Shown one piece after another: positions 8,291 to 16,916 of a stretch of 64,000 bases of DNA. Within the stretch, counting starts at the first letter, position 1. The number at the start of each line of letters is the position of its first letter. A program made the position numbers and the translations under genes. The stretch is from Limosilactobacillus reuteri (GTDB taxonomy: Bacteria; Bacillota; Bacilli; Lactobacillales; Lactobacillaceae). The stretch is taken from contig NZ_CP059275.1 of NCBI RefSeq assembly GCF_013694365.1, positions 2,005,001-2,069,000 of the forward strand, read 5' to 3'. The notes below the pieces were generated by a model that saw nothing but the letters and a program-made list of their open reading frames with translations, did not search any database and was not told the origin of the DNA.

Positions 8291-9814
8291 ATGAGTGTTC
8301 ATAAACATTATAAAATGTTTAAAAAGGGGAAAAACTGGTGCTACATGGCAATTGCCACGCTTTCAGTAGCTGTTGGTACGCTATCTGTTTCTCAAAGTGT
8401 TAATGCAGATACTACAGCCAATGATACTGAAAGTGTAAGTAATGCTTCAGCAGATGCACTAAGTCAAGTTACCAATACAGTATCATTAACAACACCTTCA
8501 ACACCAAATAATGTGGCTACTGATCAAGCAGGAGCACAAGCATCGACGAATAACAATAATAATACACAAGCTGACCAAACTATTAATCAACCAGCAAAAG
8601 ATAACAATGTTCAAGCAACTTTAAGTGAAAGTAAGGTTGCGGTAGCTCCACAGGCAGCGGCTTCTCAAAATGGTTGGCAAAAAGATAATGGTAATAATTA
8701 CTATTACAAGGATGGTCAAAAAGTAACTGGTCAACAAAGTATTGACGGTAAAGACTACTACTTTAATGATCAAGGCCAGCAACAAAAGAACTATTTTTTG
8801 AATCAAGCTAATCATACTTACTACTTTCAAGCTGATGGTACGCGTTTAAACGATGGCTTCTATAACAACTGGGGTCACACCTACTATTTCCAAAAGGATG
8901 GATCTCGTTTAGATGATGGCTTCTATAACAACTGGGGTCACACCTACTATTTCCAAAAGGATGGATCTCGTTTAGATGATGGTTTCTATAACAACTGGGG
9001 TCATACCTATTATTTTGGCAAAGACGGTGCCCGTTTAGATGATGGCTTCTATAATAACTGGGGTCATACTTATTACTTCGGTAAAGATGGCGCTCGCTTA
9101 GATAATGGCTTCTACAATAATTGGGGTCATACTTATTACTTCGGTAAAGATGGTGCTCGTCTAGATAATAGTTTTTATAATAATTGGGGTCATACCTATT
9201 ACTTTGGTAGTGATGGCGCTCGCTGGGACAATCGTTTTATGAACAATTGGGGTAATGTATATTACTTTGGCAAAGATGGGGCATTGCTTCAAGGTCAATC
9301 TATTAATTTAGGTTATGGTAATCTTGACTTTGATAGTCAAGGACGTTTAACCTCTAATAATGCTTTTATTGGCAGTATCGTCAATGGTGCTATTCAAGGA
9401 TGGACACAACATCAAATCTTGCCGTCATTAACACTTGCTCAAGCAATTCTTGAAAGCGCATGGGGTAAGTCTTCGCTTGCTTCACAATACCACAATTTGT
9501 TTGGTATTAAGGGGAGCTATAAAGGTATGTCAGTTAATATGCCAACCTATGAAGAGTACGGTGGACGGATGGTCTTAATTAATGATGCTTTCCGTCGCTA
9601 TCCAGATAATAATGCTAGTGTTCAGGACCATACTGACTTCTTAGTTAAGAATAGCCGTTACCATAATTTAATTGGGGTTCGTGATGCAAATACAGCTACT
9701 TATTTAATTCGGGCAGATGGTTATGCAACAGCATCTAGCTATACTAATTCATTACGTAGTGTAATTAATACCTATGATCTAACCCGCTATGACCGCGTAG
9801 CCTTTAATCTTTAA
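8291..9814 (+). CDS. KxYKxGKxW-signal surface GH73 glucosaminidase with YG cell-wall-binding repeats
   Basis: 507 residues. The N-terminus HYKMFKKGKNWCYM is the KxYKxGKxW signal of glucansucrases and large lactobacillus surface proteins, followed by a hydrophobic helix and cleavage near VNADT. A Ser/Thr/Asn/Gln-rich linker leads to about eight tandem ~20-residue aromatic repeats (GFYNNWGHTYYF plus K/S-DG-xRLD), which bind cell wall or glucan. The C-terminal ~150 residues form a GH73 endo-beta-N-acetylglucosaminidase domain with catalytic Glu388 in ILESAWG and the LFGIKG motif. It likely remodels peptidoglycan at the surface. The start at 8291 is chosen over the open frame from 8201 because it begins the signal peptide and follows AAAGGGG at 11-nt spacing. 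Confidence 0.9.
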   Translation: MSVHKHYKMFKKGKNWCYMAIATLSVAVGTLSVSQSVNADTTANDTESVSNASADALSQVTNTVSLTTPSTPNNVATDQAGAQASTNNNNNTQADQTINQPAKDNNVQATLSESKVAVAPQAAASQNGWQKDNGNNYYYKDGQKVTGQQSIDGKDYYFNDQGQQQKNYFLNQANHTYYFQADGTRLNDGFYNNWGHTYYFQKDGSRLDDGFYNNWGHTYYFQKDGSRLDDGFYNNWGHTYYFGKDGARLDDGFYNNWGHTYYFGKDGARLDNGFYNNWGHTYYFGKDGARLDNSFYNNWGHTYYFGSDGARWDNRFMNNWGNVYYFGKDGALLQGQSINLGYGNLDFDSQGRLTSNNAFIGSIVNGAIQGWTQHQILPSLTLAQAILESAWGKSSLASQYHNLFGIKGSYKGMSVNMPTYEEYGGRMVLINDAFRRYPDNNASVQDHTDFLVKNSRYHNLIGVRDANTATYLIRADGYATASSYTNSLRSVINTYDLTRYDRVAFNL

Positions 9815-10762
9815 CAAGGTGGTGTTCGGTTAGACGATGGCTTCTATAATAATTGGGGCCATACTTATTACTTCCAAAAAGATGGTTCTCGTTTAGATAA
9901 TGGCTTTTATAACAATTGGGGTCACACATACTACTTTGGTCAAGGTGGTGTTCGGTTAGACGATGGCTTCTATAATAATTGGGGCCATACTTATTACTTC
10001 CAAAAAGATGGTTCTCGTTTAGATAATGGCTTTTATAACAATTGGGGTCATACTTACTACTTTGGTAATGATGGAGCCCTAGTACAAGGCACAGGAATTT
10101 GGGTTAATGGAAGCTTCTATCGTGCCGATAACAGTGGGATTCTTTTACCAATCTCAGTTTACAATAATAAGATTAATAGTTACATTATGAATAATGGTAT
10201 TGGTCATGCTAATATTTCATATGTTAATGCAATTCCTGATGTAAGTAGCCATTCATACTCCGGAACGACAGACGGTAAGCCTAATATGGTAGTAGTACAT
10301 GAAACCGATAATCCCAATGATAGTATTTGGGGTGAAATTAATTACGAAAAGCAGCATTATAATAGTGCGTTTGTTCATGCATTTGTTGATGCTAATAACA
10401 TTATTCAAATTTCCGATACCGATCATGAAGCATGGGGAGCTGCATATCCTGCCAACGGTCGTGCTGTTCAATTTGAACAGGTTGAAGTTTATGGTGCCTG
10501 GAATTTTGCTCGTGAATTAGTTAATGCTGCTTACTACACGGCATACAACATGCGCAAGTACGGATTGACACCATCATTAGCTCAGTCCAATGGAACAGGA
10601 ACTCTTTGGTCACACCATAATGTTAGCCAATACTTAGGTAATACTAATCATACTGATCCAGATGGTTACTGGAGTAATCGAGCTAGCAGTTATTTTGGTA
10701 CTGGGTATAATATGAATGATTTTCTACAATTAGTAAATTATGAGTATTCTAAATTAAGCTAA
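9815..10762 (+). CDS. YG-repeat N-acetylmuramoyl-L-alanine amidase (5' truncated)
   Basis: An open frame of 315 codons begins directly after the previous stop codon. It encodes five aromatic YG repeats (GFYNNWGHTYYF), a short linker, then an amidase_2-type zinc amidase: MVVVHETDNPNDS (first His ligand), SAFVHAFVDANNIIQ (His), and LWSHHNVSQYLGNTNHTDPDGYW (His and Asp ligands). It cleaves the MurNAc-L-Ala bond of peptidoglycan. The repeats closely match those of the GH73 protein, so the two genes share a targeting module. The signal peptide and first repeats are missing. An ATG at 10187 exists but lies inside the gene. Confidence 0.86.
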   Translation, partial: QGGVRLDDGFYNNWGHTYYFQKDGSRLDNGFYNNWGHTYYFGQGGVRLDDGFYNNWGHTYYFQKDGSRLDNGFYNNWGHTYYFGNDGALVQGTGIWVNGSFYRADNSGILLPISVYNNKINSYIMNNGIGHANISYVNAIPDVSSHSYSGTTDGKPNMVVVHETDNPNDSIWGEINYEKQHYNSAFVHAFVDANNIIQISDTDHEAWGAAYPANGRAVQFEQVEVYGAWNFARELVNAAYYTAYNMRKYGLTPSLAQSNGTGTLWSHHNVSQYLGNTNHTDPDGYWSNRASSYFGTGYNMNDFLQLVNYEYSKLS

Positions 10763-11014
10763 ACCAAAGTAGTAAGTATGACCCCAATTGTTATAAAAGC
10801 CATTATCTAAACGAGAACCATCTTTTTGGAAGTAATAAGTATGGCCCCAATTATTATAGAAGCCATCGTCTAACCGAACACCACCTTGACCAAAGTAGTA
10901 TGTGTGACCCCAATTGTTATAAAAGCCATTATCTAAACGAGAACCATCTTTTTGGAAGTAATAAGTATGGCCCCAATTATTATAGAAGCCATCGTCTAAC
11001 CGAACACCACCTTG
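10763..11014 (-). repeat. Inverted copy of YG-repeat DNA
   Basis: Exact reverse complement of 9815-10066 (252 bp), placed immediately after the amidase stop codon. Snap-back structure; no independent gene. Confidence 0.88.
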
Positions 11015-11025
11015 AGGACAAAGAG

Positions 11026-11142
11026 TGTGGTGATGATGGCTTGAAGGATACACCTGTACCCATGCCGAACACAGAAGTTAAGCTTCAACACGCCGAAAGT
11101 AGTTGGGGGATCGCTCCCTGCGAGGATAGGACGTTGCCACGC
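11026..11142 (+). rRNA. rrf: 5S rRNA, copy 1
   Basis: 117-nt 5S rRNA with the conserved CCGAACACAGAAGTTAAGC core and closing helix TGTGGTG..GCCACGC. Confidence 0.95.
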
Positions 11143-11145
11143 TAG

Positions 11146-11262
11146 TGTGGTGATGATGGCTTGAAGGATACACCTGTACCCATGCCGAACACAGAAGTTA
11201 AGCTTCAACACGCCGAAAGTAGTTGGGGGATCGCTCCCTGCGAGGATAGGACGTTGCCACGC
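11146..11262 (+). rRNA. rrf: 5S rRNA, copy 2
   Basis: Identical to copy 1 and only 3 nt after it. Tandem 5S genes without a spacer are not a natural lactobacillus arrangement and fit an assembled duplication. Confidence 0.93.
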
Positions 11263-11264
11263 TT

Positions 11265-11337
11265 GGAGGATTAGCTCAGTTGGGAGAGCATCTGCCTTAC
11301 AAGCAGGAGGTCACAGGTTCGAGCCCTGTATCCTCCA
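11265..11337 (+). tRNA. tRNA-Val (TAC)
   Basis: Complete cloverleaf, acceptor GGAGGAT/ATCCTCC, anticodon TAC. First gene of an array with almost no spacers. Confidence 0.95.
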
Positions 11338-11410
11338 GAGCCGTTAGCTCAGTTGGTAGAGCATCTGACTTTTAATCAGAGGGTCGACGGTTCAAGCCCG
11401 TCACGGCTCA
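11338..11410 (+). tRNA. tRNA-Lys (TTT)
   Basis: Complete cloverleaf; acceptor GAGCCGT/ACGGCTC; anticodon TTT in CTTTTAA. Abuts tRNA-Val with zero spacing. Confidence 0.95.
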
Positions 11411-11483
11411 GCCGACTTAGCTCAGTTGGCAGAGCACCTGTCTTGTAAACAGGGGGTCGGAGGTTCGAATCCTCTAGTCGGCA
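11411..11483 (+). tRNA. tRNA-Thr (TGT)
   Basis: Complete cloverleaf; acceptor GCCGACT/AGTCGGC; anticodon TGT. Confidence 0.95.
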
Positions 11484-11484
11484 T

Positions 11485-11556
11485 GCGGAAGTAGTTCAGT
11501 GGTAGAACATCACCTTGCCATGGTGGGGGTCGCGGGTTCGAATCCCGTCTTCCGCT
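11485..11556 (+). tRNA. tRNA-Gly (GCC), copy 1
   Basis: Complete cloverleaf; acceptor GCGGAAG/CTTCCGC; anticodon GCC. Followed by a 16-nt spacer before tRNA-Leu, the only natural-looking spacer in the array. Confidence 0.95.
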
Positions 11557-11572
11557 TTGCCAGTTCTATAAT

Positions 11573-11658
11573 GCCGGGGTGGCGGAATTGGCAGACGCAC
11601 AGGACTTAAAATCCTGCGGTTAGTGATAACCGTACCGGTTCGATCCCGGTCCTCGGCA
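11573..11658 (+). tRNA. tRNA-Leu (TAA), copy 1
   Basis: Class II tRNA with a long variable arm; anticodon TAA; acceptor GCCGGGG paired with CCTCGGC (one G-T pair). Confidence 0.95.
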
Positions 11659-11660
11659 CT

Positions 11661-11732
11661 GCGGAAGTAGTTCAGTGGTAGAACATCACCTTGCCATGGT
11701 GGGGGTCGCGGGTTCGAATCCCGTCTTCCGCT
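11661..11732 (+). tRNA. tRNA-Gly (GCC), copy 2
   Basis: Exact repeat of the gene at 11485, now directly abutting the next tRNA. Confidence 0.93.
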
Positions 11733-11818
11733 GCCGGGGTGGCGGAATTGGCAGACGCACAGGACTTAAAATCCTGCGGTTAGTGATAACCGTACCGGTT
11801 CGATCCCGGTCCTCGGCA
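11733..11818 (+). tRNA. tRNA-Leu (TAA), copy 2
   Basis: Exact repeat of the gene at 11573 without the spacer that precedes copy 1. Confidence 0.93.
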
Positions 11819-11892
11819 GCACCCATAGCGCAATTGGATAGAGTGTCTGACTACGAATCAGAAGGTTGAAGGTTCGACTCCTTCTGGGTGCA
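11819..11892 (+). tRNA. tRNA-Arg (ACG)
   Basis: Complete cloverleaf; acceptor GCACCCA/TGGGTGC; anticodon ACG (A34 edited to inosine in bacteria). Confidence 0.95.
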
Positions 11893-11966
11893 CGGGAAAT
11901 AGCTCAGCTTGGTAGAGCACCTGGTTTGGGACCAGGGGGTCGCAGGTTCGAATCCTGTTTTCCCGA
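11893..11966 (+). tRNA. tRNA-Pro (TGG)
   Basis: Complete cloverleaf; acceptor CGGGAAA/TTTCCCG; anticodon TGG. Confidence 0.95.
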
Positions 11967-12040
11967 CGCGGTGTAGCTCAGCTGGCTAGAGCGTCCGGTT
12001 CATACCCGGGAGGTCGAGGGTTCGATCCCCCCCGCCGCGA
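11967..12040 (+). tRNA. tRNA-Met (CAT), elongator
   Basis: Anticodon CAT with a fully paired acceptor (CGCGGTG/CGCCGCG), so it is not the initiator. It resembles the Bacillus elongator tRNA-Met. Confidence 0.85.
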
Positions 12041-12114
12041 GGACCTTTAGCTCAGTTGGTTAGAGCAAGCGGCTCATAACCGCCCGGTCGTAGGTTCGAG
12101 TCCTACAAGGTCCA
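12041..12114 (+). tRNA. tRNA-Ile2 (CAT, probable lysidine-modified)
   Basis: Anticodon CAT with acceptor GGACCTT/AAGGTCC and an anticodon stem like Bacillus tRNA-Ile2. TilS probably converts C34 to lysidine so that it reads ATA. The identity is inferred from resemblance; general callers would label it Met. Confidence 0.75.
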
Positions 12115-12117
12115 TCA

Positions 12118-12205
12118 GGAGGATTACCCAAGTGGCTGAAGGGGGCGGTCTTGAAAACCGCTAGGCCGTGAGAGCGACGCGAGGGTTCGAATCCCTCATC
12201 CTCCT
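12118..12205 (+). tRNA. tRNA-Ser (TGA)
   Basis: Class II tRNA with a long variable arm; anticodon TGA; acceptor GGAGGAT/ATCCTCC. The base at the discriminator position is T in this window, whereas serine tRNAs normally carry G there. Confidence 0.9.
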
Positions 12206-12279
<74 letters not shown>

Positions 12280-12354
12280 GGTCCGTTGGTCTAGTTGGTT
12301 TAGGACGCATCCCTGTCACGGATGAGATCACGAGTTCGAGTCTCGTACGGACCG
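12280..12354 (+). tRNA. tRNA-Asp (GTC), copy 1
   Basis: Complete cloverleaf; acceptor GGTCCGT/ACGGACC, discriminator G; anticodon GTC. Confidence 0.95.
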
Positions 12355-12427
12355 GGCTCGGTAGCTCAGTTGGTAGAGCAACGGATTGAAGCTCCGTGTG
12401 TCGGCGGTTCGATTCCGTCCCGCGCCA
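12355..12427 (+). tRNA. tRNA-Phe (GAA)
   Basis: Anticodon GAA in TTGAAGC. The acceptor GGCTCGG faces CCGCGCC, giving one T-C mismatch in the middle of the stem, which is unusual and may be a sequence error. Confidence 0.88.
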
Positions 12428-12498
12428 GCGGGTATAGTTTAGTGGTAAAACCACAGCCTTCCAAGCTGTTGTCGCGAGTTCGATTCTCGTTACCCGCT
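12428..12498 (+). tRNA. tRNA-Gly (TCC)
   Basis: Acceptor GCGGGTA/TACCCGC; anticodon TCC. Differs from the copy at 18309 at a few positions. Confidence 0.93.
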
Positions 12499-12573
<75 letters not shown>

Positions 12574-12661
12574 GGAGAAGTACTCAAGTGGCTGAAGAGG
12601 CGCCCCTGCTAAGGGTGTAGATCGCGCAAGCGGTGCGAGGGTTCGAATCCCTCCTTCTCCG
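12574..12661 (+). tRNA. tRNA-Ser (GCT)
   Basis: Class II tRNA with a long variable arm; anticodon GCT; acceptor GGAGAAG/CTTCTCC; discriminator G. Confidence 0.93.
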
Positions 12662-12733
12662 GACCCGTTAGTCAAGTGGTTAAGACACCAGCCTTTCACG
12701 CTGGTATCGTGGGTTCAAATCCCGCACGGGTCA
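12662..12733 (+). tRNA. tRNA-Glu (TTC), copy 1
   Basis: Acceptor GACCCGT/ACGGGTC; anticodon TTC. The copies at 18387 and 18539 begin GGCCCGT instead. Confidence 0.93.
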
Positions 12734-12807
<74 letters not shown>

Positions 12808-12882
12808 GGTCCGTTGGTCTAGTTGGTTTAGGACGCATCCCTGTCACGGATGAGATCACGAGTTCGAGTCTCGTACGGACCG
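12808..12882 (+). tRNA. tRNA-Asp (GTC), copy 2
   Basis: Exact repeat of 12280-12354. The next base begins the ATG of an IS66 gene, an unnatural zero-gap junction. Confidence 0.92.
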
Positions 12883-13071
12883 ATGACAGAACAAAATGAA
12901 ATTATTACCCCAGTTTTCAAAAACAAGCCAAGTAATTTACAAAAGCATTCTTTTACGGCACGCCCTGCCGTAAAAATTAATGTGAATGAAGTCAAATTAA
13001 CGATTTTCAAGGGGACTAATTCTGTTTTAGCTTCGGATATCGTTAAAGTGGTTATTCGTTATGCTCGTTAA
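12883..13071 (+). CDS. Probable IS66 accessory protein (TnpA-like, 62 aa)
   Basis: 62-residue protein (MTEQNEIITPVFKNK.. ending IVKVVIRYAR) starting right after tRNA-Asp. Position before tnpB, small size and a basic C-terminus ending at the usual VV..hydrophobic stretch suggest the first accessory ORF of an IS66-type element. Its role in transposition is unclear even for characterised IS66 members. The assignment leans on the neighbouring tnpB. Confidence 0.6.
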   Translation: MTEQNEIITPVFKNKPSNLQKHSFTARPAVKINVNEVKLTIFKGTNSVLASDIVKVVIRYAR

Positions 13072-13371
13072 ATGCGAAAAGGTATTGATGGTCTCGCAAT
13101 GGTAATCGCTGAGAACTATAGATTAGAATTATATAATAATTCGCTTTTCTTATTTTGTAGCGGACGTAATGATCGCTTTAAAGGACTGTTTTGGGATGGC
13201 GAGGGCTTTATTATGCTCTATAAACGGTTTGAAAATGGCCACCTTAGTTGGCCGAGAAACAGTAATGAAGCCAAAGAATTATCTGCTCAACAGCTCGACT
13301 GGTTATTGCAAGGACTGAACCCATTACCAATTCGTAAAATTCAAGCTGTTCGACCAGGAAGTTTTTATTGA
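13072..13371 (+). CDS. tnpB: IS66 family accessory protein TnpB
   Basis: 99-residue TnpB of IS66. It opens MRKGIDGLAMVI and has the conserved centre FCSGRNDRFKGLFWDGEGFIMLYKRF (shown in two pieces: FCSGRNDRFKGLFWD and GEGFIMLYKRF), ending in the W-x-L-Q-G motif region. IS66 TnpB is needed for transposition together with TnpC but has no known catalytic centre. The gene abuts the preceding ORF's stop codon. In real IS66 elements these ORFs overlap or nearly overlap. Confidence 0.88.
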   Translation: MRKGIDGLAMVIAENYRLELYNNSLFLFCSGRNDRFKGLFWDGEGFIMLYKRFENGHLSWPRNSNEAKELSAQQLDWLLQGLNPLPIRKIQAVRPGSFY

Positions 13372-13456
13372 GGAAGTTTTTATTGAGTTACCTCTATTTA
13401 AAAGAAGAATTCTTTGATATAATTACCAAAGAATAATTCAAAGGAGGTGACGTACC
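13372..13456 (+). other. IS66 tnpB-tnpC intergenic leader
   Basis: The last 15 bp of tnpB (GGAAGTTTTTATTGA) are repeated here, then a natural leader follows with TTGATATAATT (a -10-like box) and a strong ribosome binding site AAAGGAGGTGAC 7 nt before the tnpC ATG at 13457. The reverse copy is at 53098-53162. Confidence 0.65.
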
Positions 13457-13582
13457 ATGAAGCAAACAGCGGAAGAACAAATCAAAGAACTTAAACAACA
13501 ATTAGCTATGGCCAATGAAATGAAGCAAACAGCGGAAGAACAAATCAAAGAACTTAAACAACAATTAGCTATGGCCAATGAA
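13457..13582 (+). pseudogene. tnpC: IS66 TnpC N-terminal fragment, written twice
   Basis: Two identical 63-bp stretches (13457-13519 and 13520-13582), each starting ATGAAGCAAACAG and encoding the first 21 residues of the IS66 transposase coiled coil (MKQTAEEQIKELKQQLAM). A longer copy is at 52717. Only the first has a ribosome binding site. Confidence 0.8.
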
Positions 13583-13709
13583 AGTGTGGAATATTCAGAC
13601 CCTTTTAAGGGTAAGTGAGGTAGTACAAACACCGCTTAAAGCGGTGGCAAAGTAGTCAGAGCATTTTGGCTTGAGCAAAGCGAAAGCCAGCGCCTTGAGA
13701 CGCCGGCTT
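13583..13709 (+). mobile_element. IS200 transposase tail and right end (127 bp)
   Basis: Exact copy of 53607-53733: the last codons of the IS200 TnpA (SVEYSDPFKGK and stop), then the CACCGC..GCGGTG hairpin and the downstream GAAAGCCAGCGCCTTGAGACGC. Confidence 0.8.
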
Positions 13710-13877
13710 ATGATTTATGATGCAGAAGCTGATGGTGGAATTCCCTTTAAGACACCGGAATTAAATATTGACTGGCCAATTGAATTTGATAAGGCCATTA
13801 CTTCCGAAAAGGATGCCGCACAACTAACCTTAACTGAATTTGAAAAAGACAACCCATTTGTTTATGGTGAAATTTAA
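13710..13877 (+). pseudogene. rmlC: RmlC C-terminal fragment (dTDP-4-dehydrorhamnose 3,5-epimerase)
   Basis: 55 residues (MIYDAEADGGIPF.. ending NPFVYGEI). The stretch PELNIDWPIE, then the Lys-Asp-rich SEKDAAQLTLTEFE, match the C-terminus of RmlC, whose full length is ~190 aa. The cupin core with the catalytic His and Tyr is missing. It lies next to rmlB as in rhamnose operons, but the junctions are artificial, so this could be the clipped edge of a contig rather than natural decay. Confidence 0.75.
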
Positions 13878-14918
<1,041 letters not shown>

Positions 14919-15425
14919 TTGCTAAATAAACATGAAATTGTATATAATTTTAAGCAGTCCAATATCACTGATCAAGCCGTTGTAAATGAGAAGATTAGCG
15001 CCCTTAAGCCGGAAGTAATCTATCATTGTGCAGTTGATAACGCAGAAGATGTTGCCAAAGACCTCAATTGGCAAGTAAACGCAGATGGTACGCGCAATGT
15101 TGCCGAGTCTGCTAAAAGAGTTGGCGCTAAGATGGTTTACATTAGTACCGATTATGTCTTTGATGGGACCAATGAAGGCGAGTATGAAGTTGATGCGCCC
15201 ACTAATCCGAAAAACGAATATGGCAAAGCTAAACTTGCCGGTGAAAAAGCAATCCAAGAAACCTTAGCTGATTACTACATCATTCGCACATCCTGGGTCT
15301 TTGGTAAATATGATAAGAATTTTGTCTACACAATGCTTCGTCTTGCCAAAGATCATGATCAGCTCATCGTCGTCAACGATCAATTTGGTCGCCCAACAGG
15401 ACTAGAAACCTGGCAGAATTTATGA
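14919..15425 (+). pseudogene. rmlD: RmlD fragment 1 (dTDP-4-dehydrorhamnose reductase, middle part)
   Basis: 168 residues from a TTG codon. It lacks the N-terminal nucleotide-binding GxxGxxG but retains YHCAVDNAEDVAKD, the STDYVFDGTNEGEY region and the catalytic YGKAKLAGEKAI. The end is out of frame: after QFGRPT the frame should read roughly W-T-R-x-L-A-E-F-M, but a base appears to be missing, giving LETWQNL and a stop codon. With fragment 2 it forms one broken rmlD. Confidence 0.85.
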
Positions 15426-15689
15426 ATGACTTACTTAGTCGATCATGATCAGCCATTCGGTACCTATCAGCTATCTAACGAGAATAGTTGTTCCTGGTAC
15501 GACTTCGCCACCGAGATCTTAAAGGATAAAGATGTTGAAGTCGCTCCTGTTGATTCTTCAGCATATCCGGCCAAAGCTTATCGCCCTCGCCATTCAGTTA
15601 TGAGTTTGAAGAAGGCCGAAGATACTTGCTTTGAGATTGTGGATTGGCAGACTGCGTTGAGTGAGTTTATGGAAGAAATAGGGGAGTAG
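15426..15689 (+). pseudogene. rmlD: RmlD fragment 2 (C-terminal part)
   Basis: 87 residues starting MTYLVDHDQPFGTYQLSN, the C-terminal third of RmlD. In an intact gene this follows AEF directly. The four bases ATGA at the end of fragment 1 and at the start of this one are the same native bases written twice, because the two frames overlap by ATGA. Confidence 0.85.
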
Positions 15690-15922
15690 ACCCGAAATGT
15701 CAATTTAAGTTAGAAAAAAAGTAGTTGCTCATCAGTGACATACTTCATGAATACCTCGTAAGGTGTTTGATAGCCCAATGACTTGCGAGGAATGTTATTC
15801 CGGTAACTCATTATTTGAGCAACCTCTTCATCAGCTAGGTGGCGGAGATCGCGGCCTTTGTGGAGCCCATCGCGCCGCAGAAGGCCGTTGTTGTTCTCGT
15901 TTAACCCCCGTTGGTTAGGTGC
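15690..15922 (-). pseudogene. IS30-B transposase C-terminal fragment, inverted, with right end
   Basis: Minus-strand reading gives the IS30 C-terminus (NQRGLNENNNGLLRRDGLHKG .. TDEQLLFF) and then the right terminal repeat ending near 15697 (AATTTAAGTTAGAAAAAAAG read outward). It mirrors 15925-16137 exactly around a CC centre at 15923-15924. The DE-motif glutamate of the DDE triad (LNENNNG) is retained. Confidence 0.8.
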
Positions 15923-15924
15923 CC

Positions 15925-16137
15925 GCACCTAACCAACGGGGGTTAAACGAGAACAACAACGGCCTTCTGCGGCGCGATGGGCTCCACAAAGGCCGCGATC
16001 TCCGCCACCTAGCTGATGAAGAGGTTGCTCAAATAATGAGTTACCGGAATAACATTCCTCGCAAGTCATTGGGCTATCAAACACCTTACGAGGTATTCAT
16101 GAAGTATGTCACTGATGAGCAACTACTTTTTTTCTAA
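15925..16137 (+). pseudogene. IS30-B transposase C-terminal fragment
   Basis: 71 codons encoding the IS30 DDE domain end: NQRGLNENNNGLLRR containing the catalytic Glu, then SLGYQTPYEVFMKYV. 5' truncated at the palindrome centre. A middle part of probably the same element is at 56250-56801. Confidence 0.8.
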
Positions 16138-16264
16138 CCTTGGTTAATAGTCGTAACCTCTGCTTGAAGGTTCGTTCAGAATCGGTAGGGTAAGTATGCG
16201 ATGTTTCCAGAATCTCCCACTTCAAGCATTAAACCGTAGGTTTAGCTAAGTGGGAGTAGTTCAA
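16138..16264 (+). mobile_element. IS605-type right end with subterminal hairpin (possible omega-RNA 3' part)
   Basis: 127-bp sequence, also at 27823-27949 with one base different. It ends in a 9-bp stem CTCCCACTT / AAGTGGGAG (16214-16222 with 16248-16256) enclosing a smaller TAAAC/GTTTA stem, and finishes TAGTTCAA. A subterminal hairpin and a TTCAA-type end at the cleavage site are usual for IS200/IS605 right ends. In TnpB elements this region is transcribed as the guide RNA scaffold. The family link to the TnpB pieces here is inferred. Confidence 0.55.
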
Positions 16265-16265
16265 A

Positions 16266-16553
16266 ATGATTGTGCTAAATATTGGCGATGGAATCCTGTT
16301 AAATTTAGGAATAAAATTATCGTCCGCAGTATCAATGTCGTTAATTAGTAATTTTGAAATCGTTGCTACGGCAGTGATTTGCGGTGAGAAAATTACAAAG
16401 AAATTATGGCTTGGGATTAGTGTGATTGTTATTGCCAGTATGGTATTATCCTTTAACTTTAGCAGTTTGAAAATTTCTTGGGGCATCATTCTGGGCTTAT
16501 TGGCAACCATTTTATGGGGATTTGAGAATAATGTTACTAAAAACTATCAATAA
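16266..16553 (+). pseudogene. EamA/DMT-family transporter fragment 1
   Basis: 95 residues of a drug/metabolite transporter: three hydrophobic segments with SLISNFEIVATAVICGEKITKK, the typical end of the first EamA repeat (helices 3-5), and LGLLATILWGFENNVTK opening the second repeat. The N-terminal two helices are missing. It ends at a stop codon in the middle of the protein. Confidence 0.75.
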
Positions 16554-16916
16554 GTGCAAGTAGTAATAATTAAAGGGTTTGGTGTTAGCATTGGTAGCTA
16601 CTTAATAGCGCTTGGTGTTAAAGAAACACCAGTAAAAAGCGTCTTGACCATCGTTTATTGTTTAATATTAGGATTTTTTGCGTTTGGTTTAAGCATTTTA
16701 TTATATATAATGGCGCAGCGTTATTTAGGAGCGGCCAAAACAAGTGCTTATTATGCGTTAAGTCCGTTTATTGCGGTTATTTTATTGTTACTAATATTAG
16801 GAGAAAGTCTTAGTCTTCAATTCATTATCGCGCTTATATTAATGATTGCGGGGATATTTATTGTGGTAAATGATGTACCCGTAAGTGAGAAAAGACCGAC
16901 TCAAAAATATTCGTAG
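16554..16916 (+). pseudogene. EamA/DMT-family transporter fragment 2
   Basis: 120 residues from a GTG, covering the remaining second EamA repeat: IIKGFGVSIGSYLIALGV, a helix ending LGAAKTSAYYALSPFIAVILL, and LGESLSLQFIIALILMIAGI. It continues fragment 1 with a few residues missing between, so the gene is split by a frameshift or stop codon. A small-solute exporter or importer; substrate unknown. Confidence 0.75.

Noticed and set aside
8850..9290. Tandem ~60-bp repeats resembling a CRISPR array
   Set aside because: The repeats stay in one open frame and encode GFYNNWGHTYYF protein units; there are no unique spacers and no cas genes.
15690..16137. Natural cruciform or hairpin RNA gene
   Set aside because: The arms are exact mirrored pieces of an IS30 transposase gene; same pattern at many unrelated repeats.
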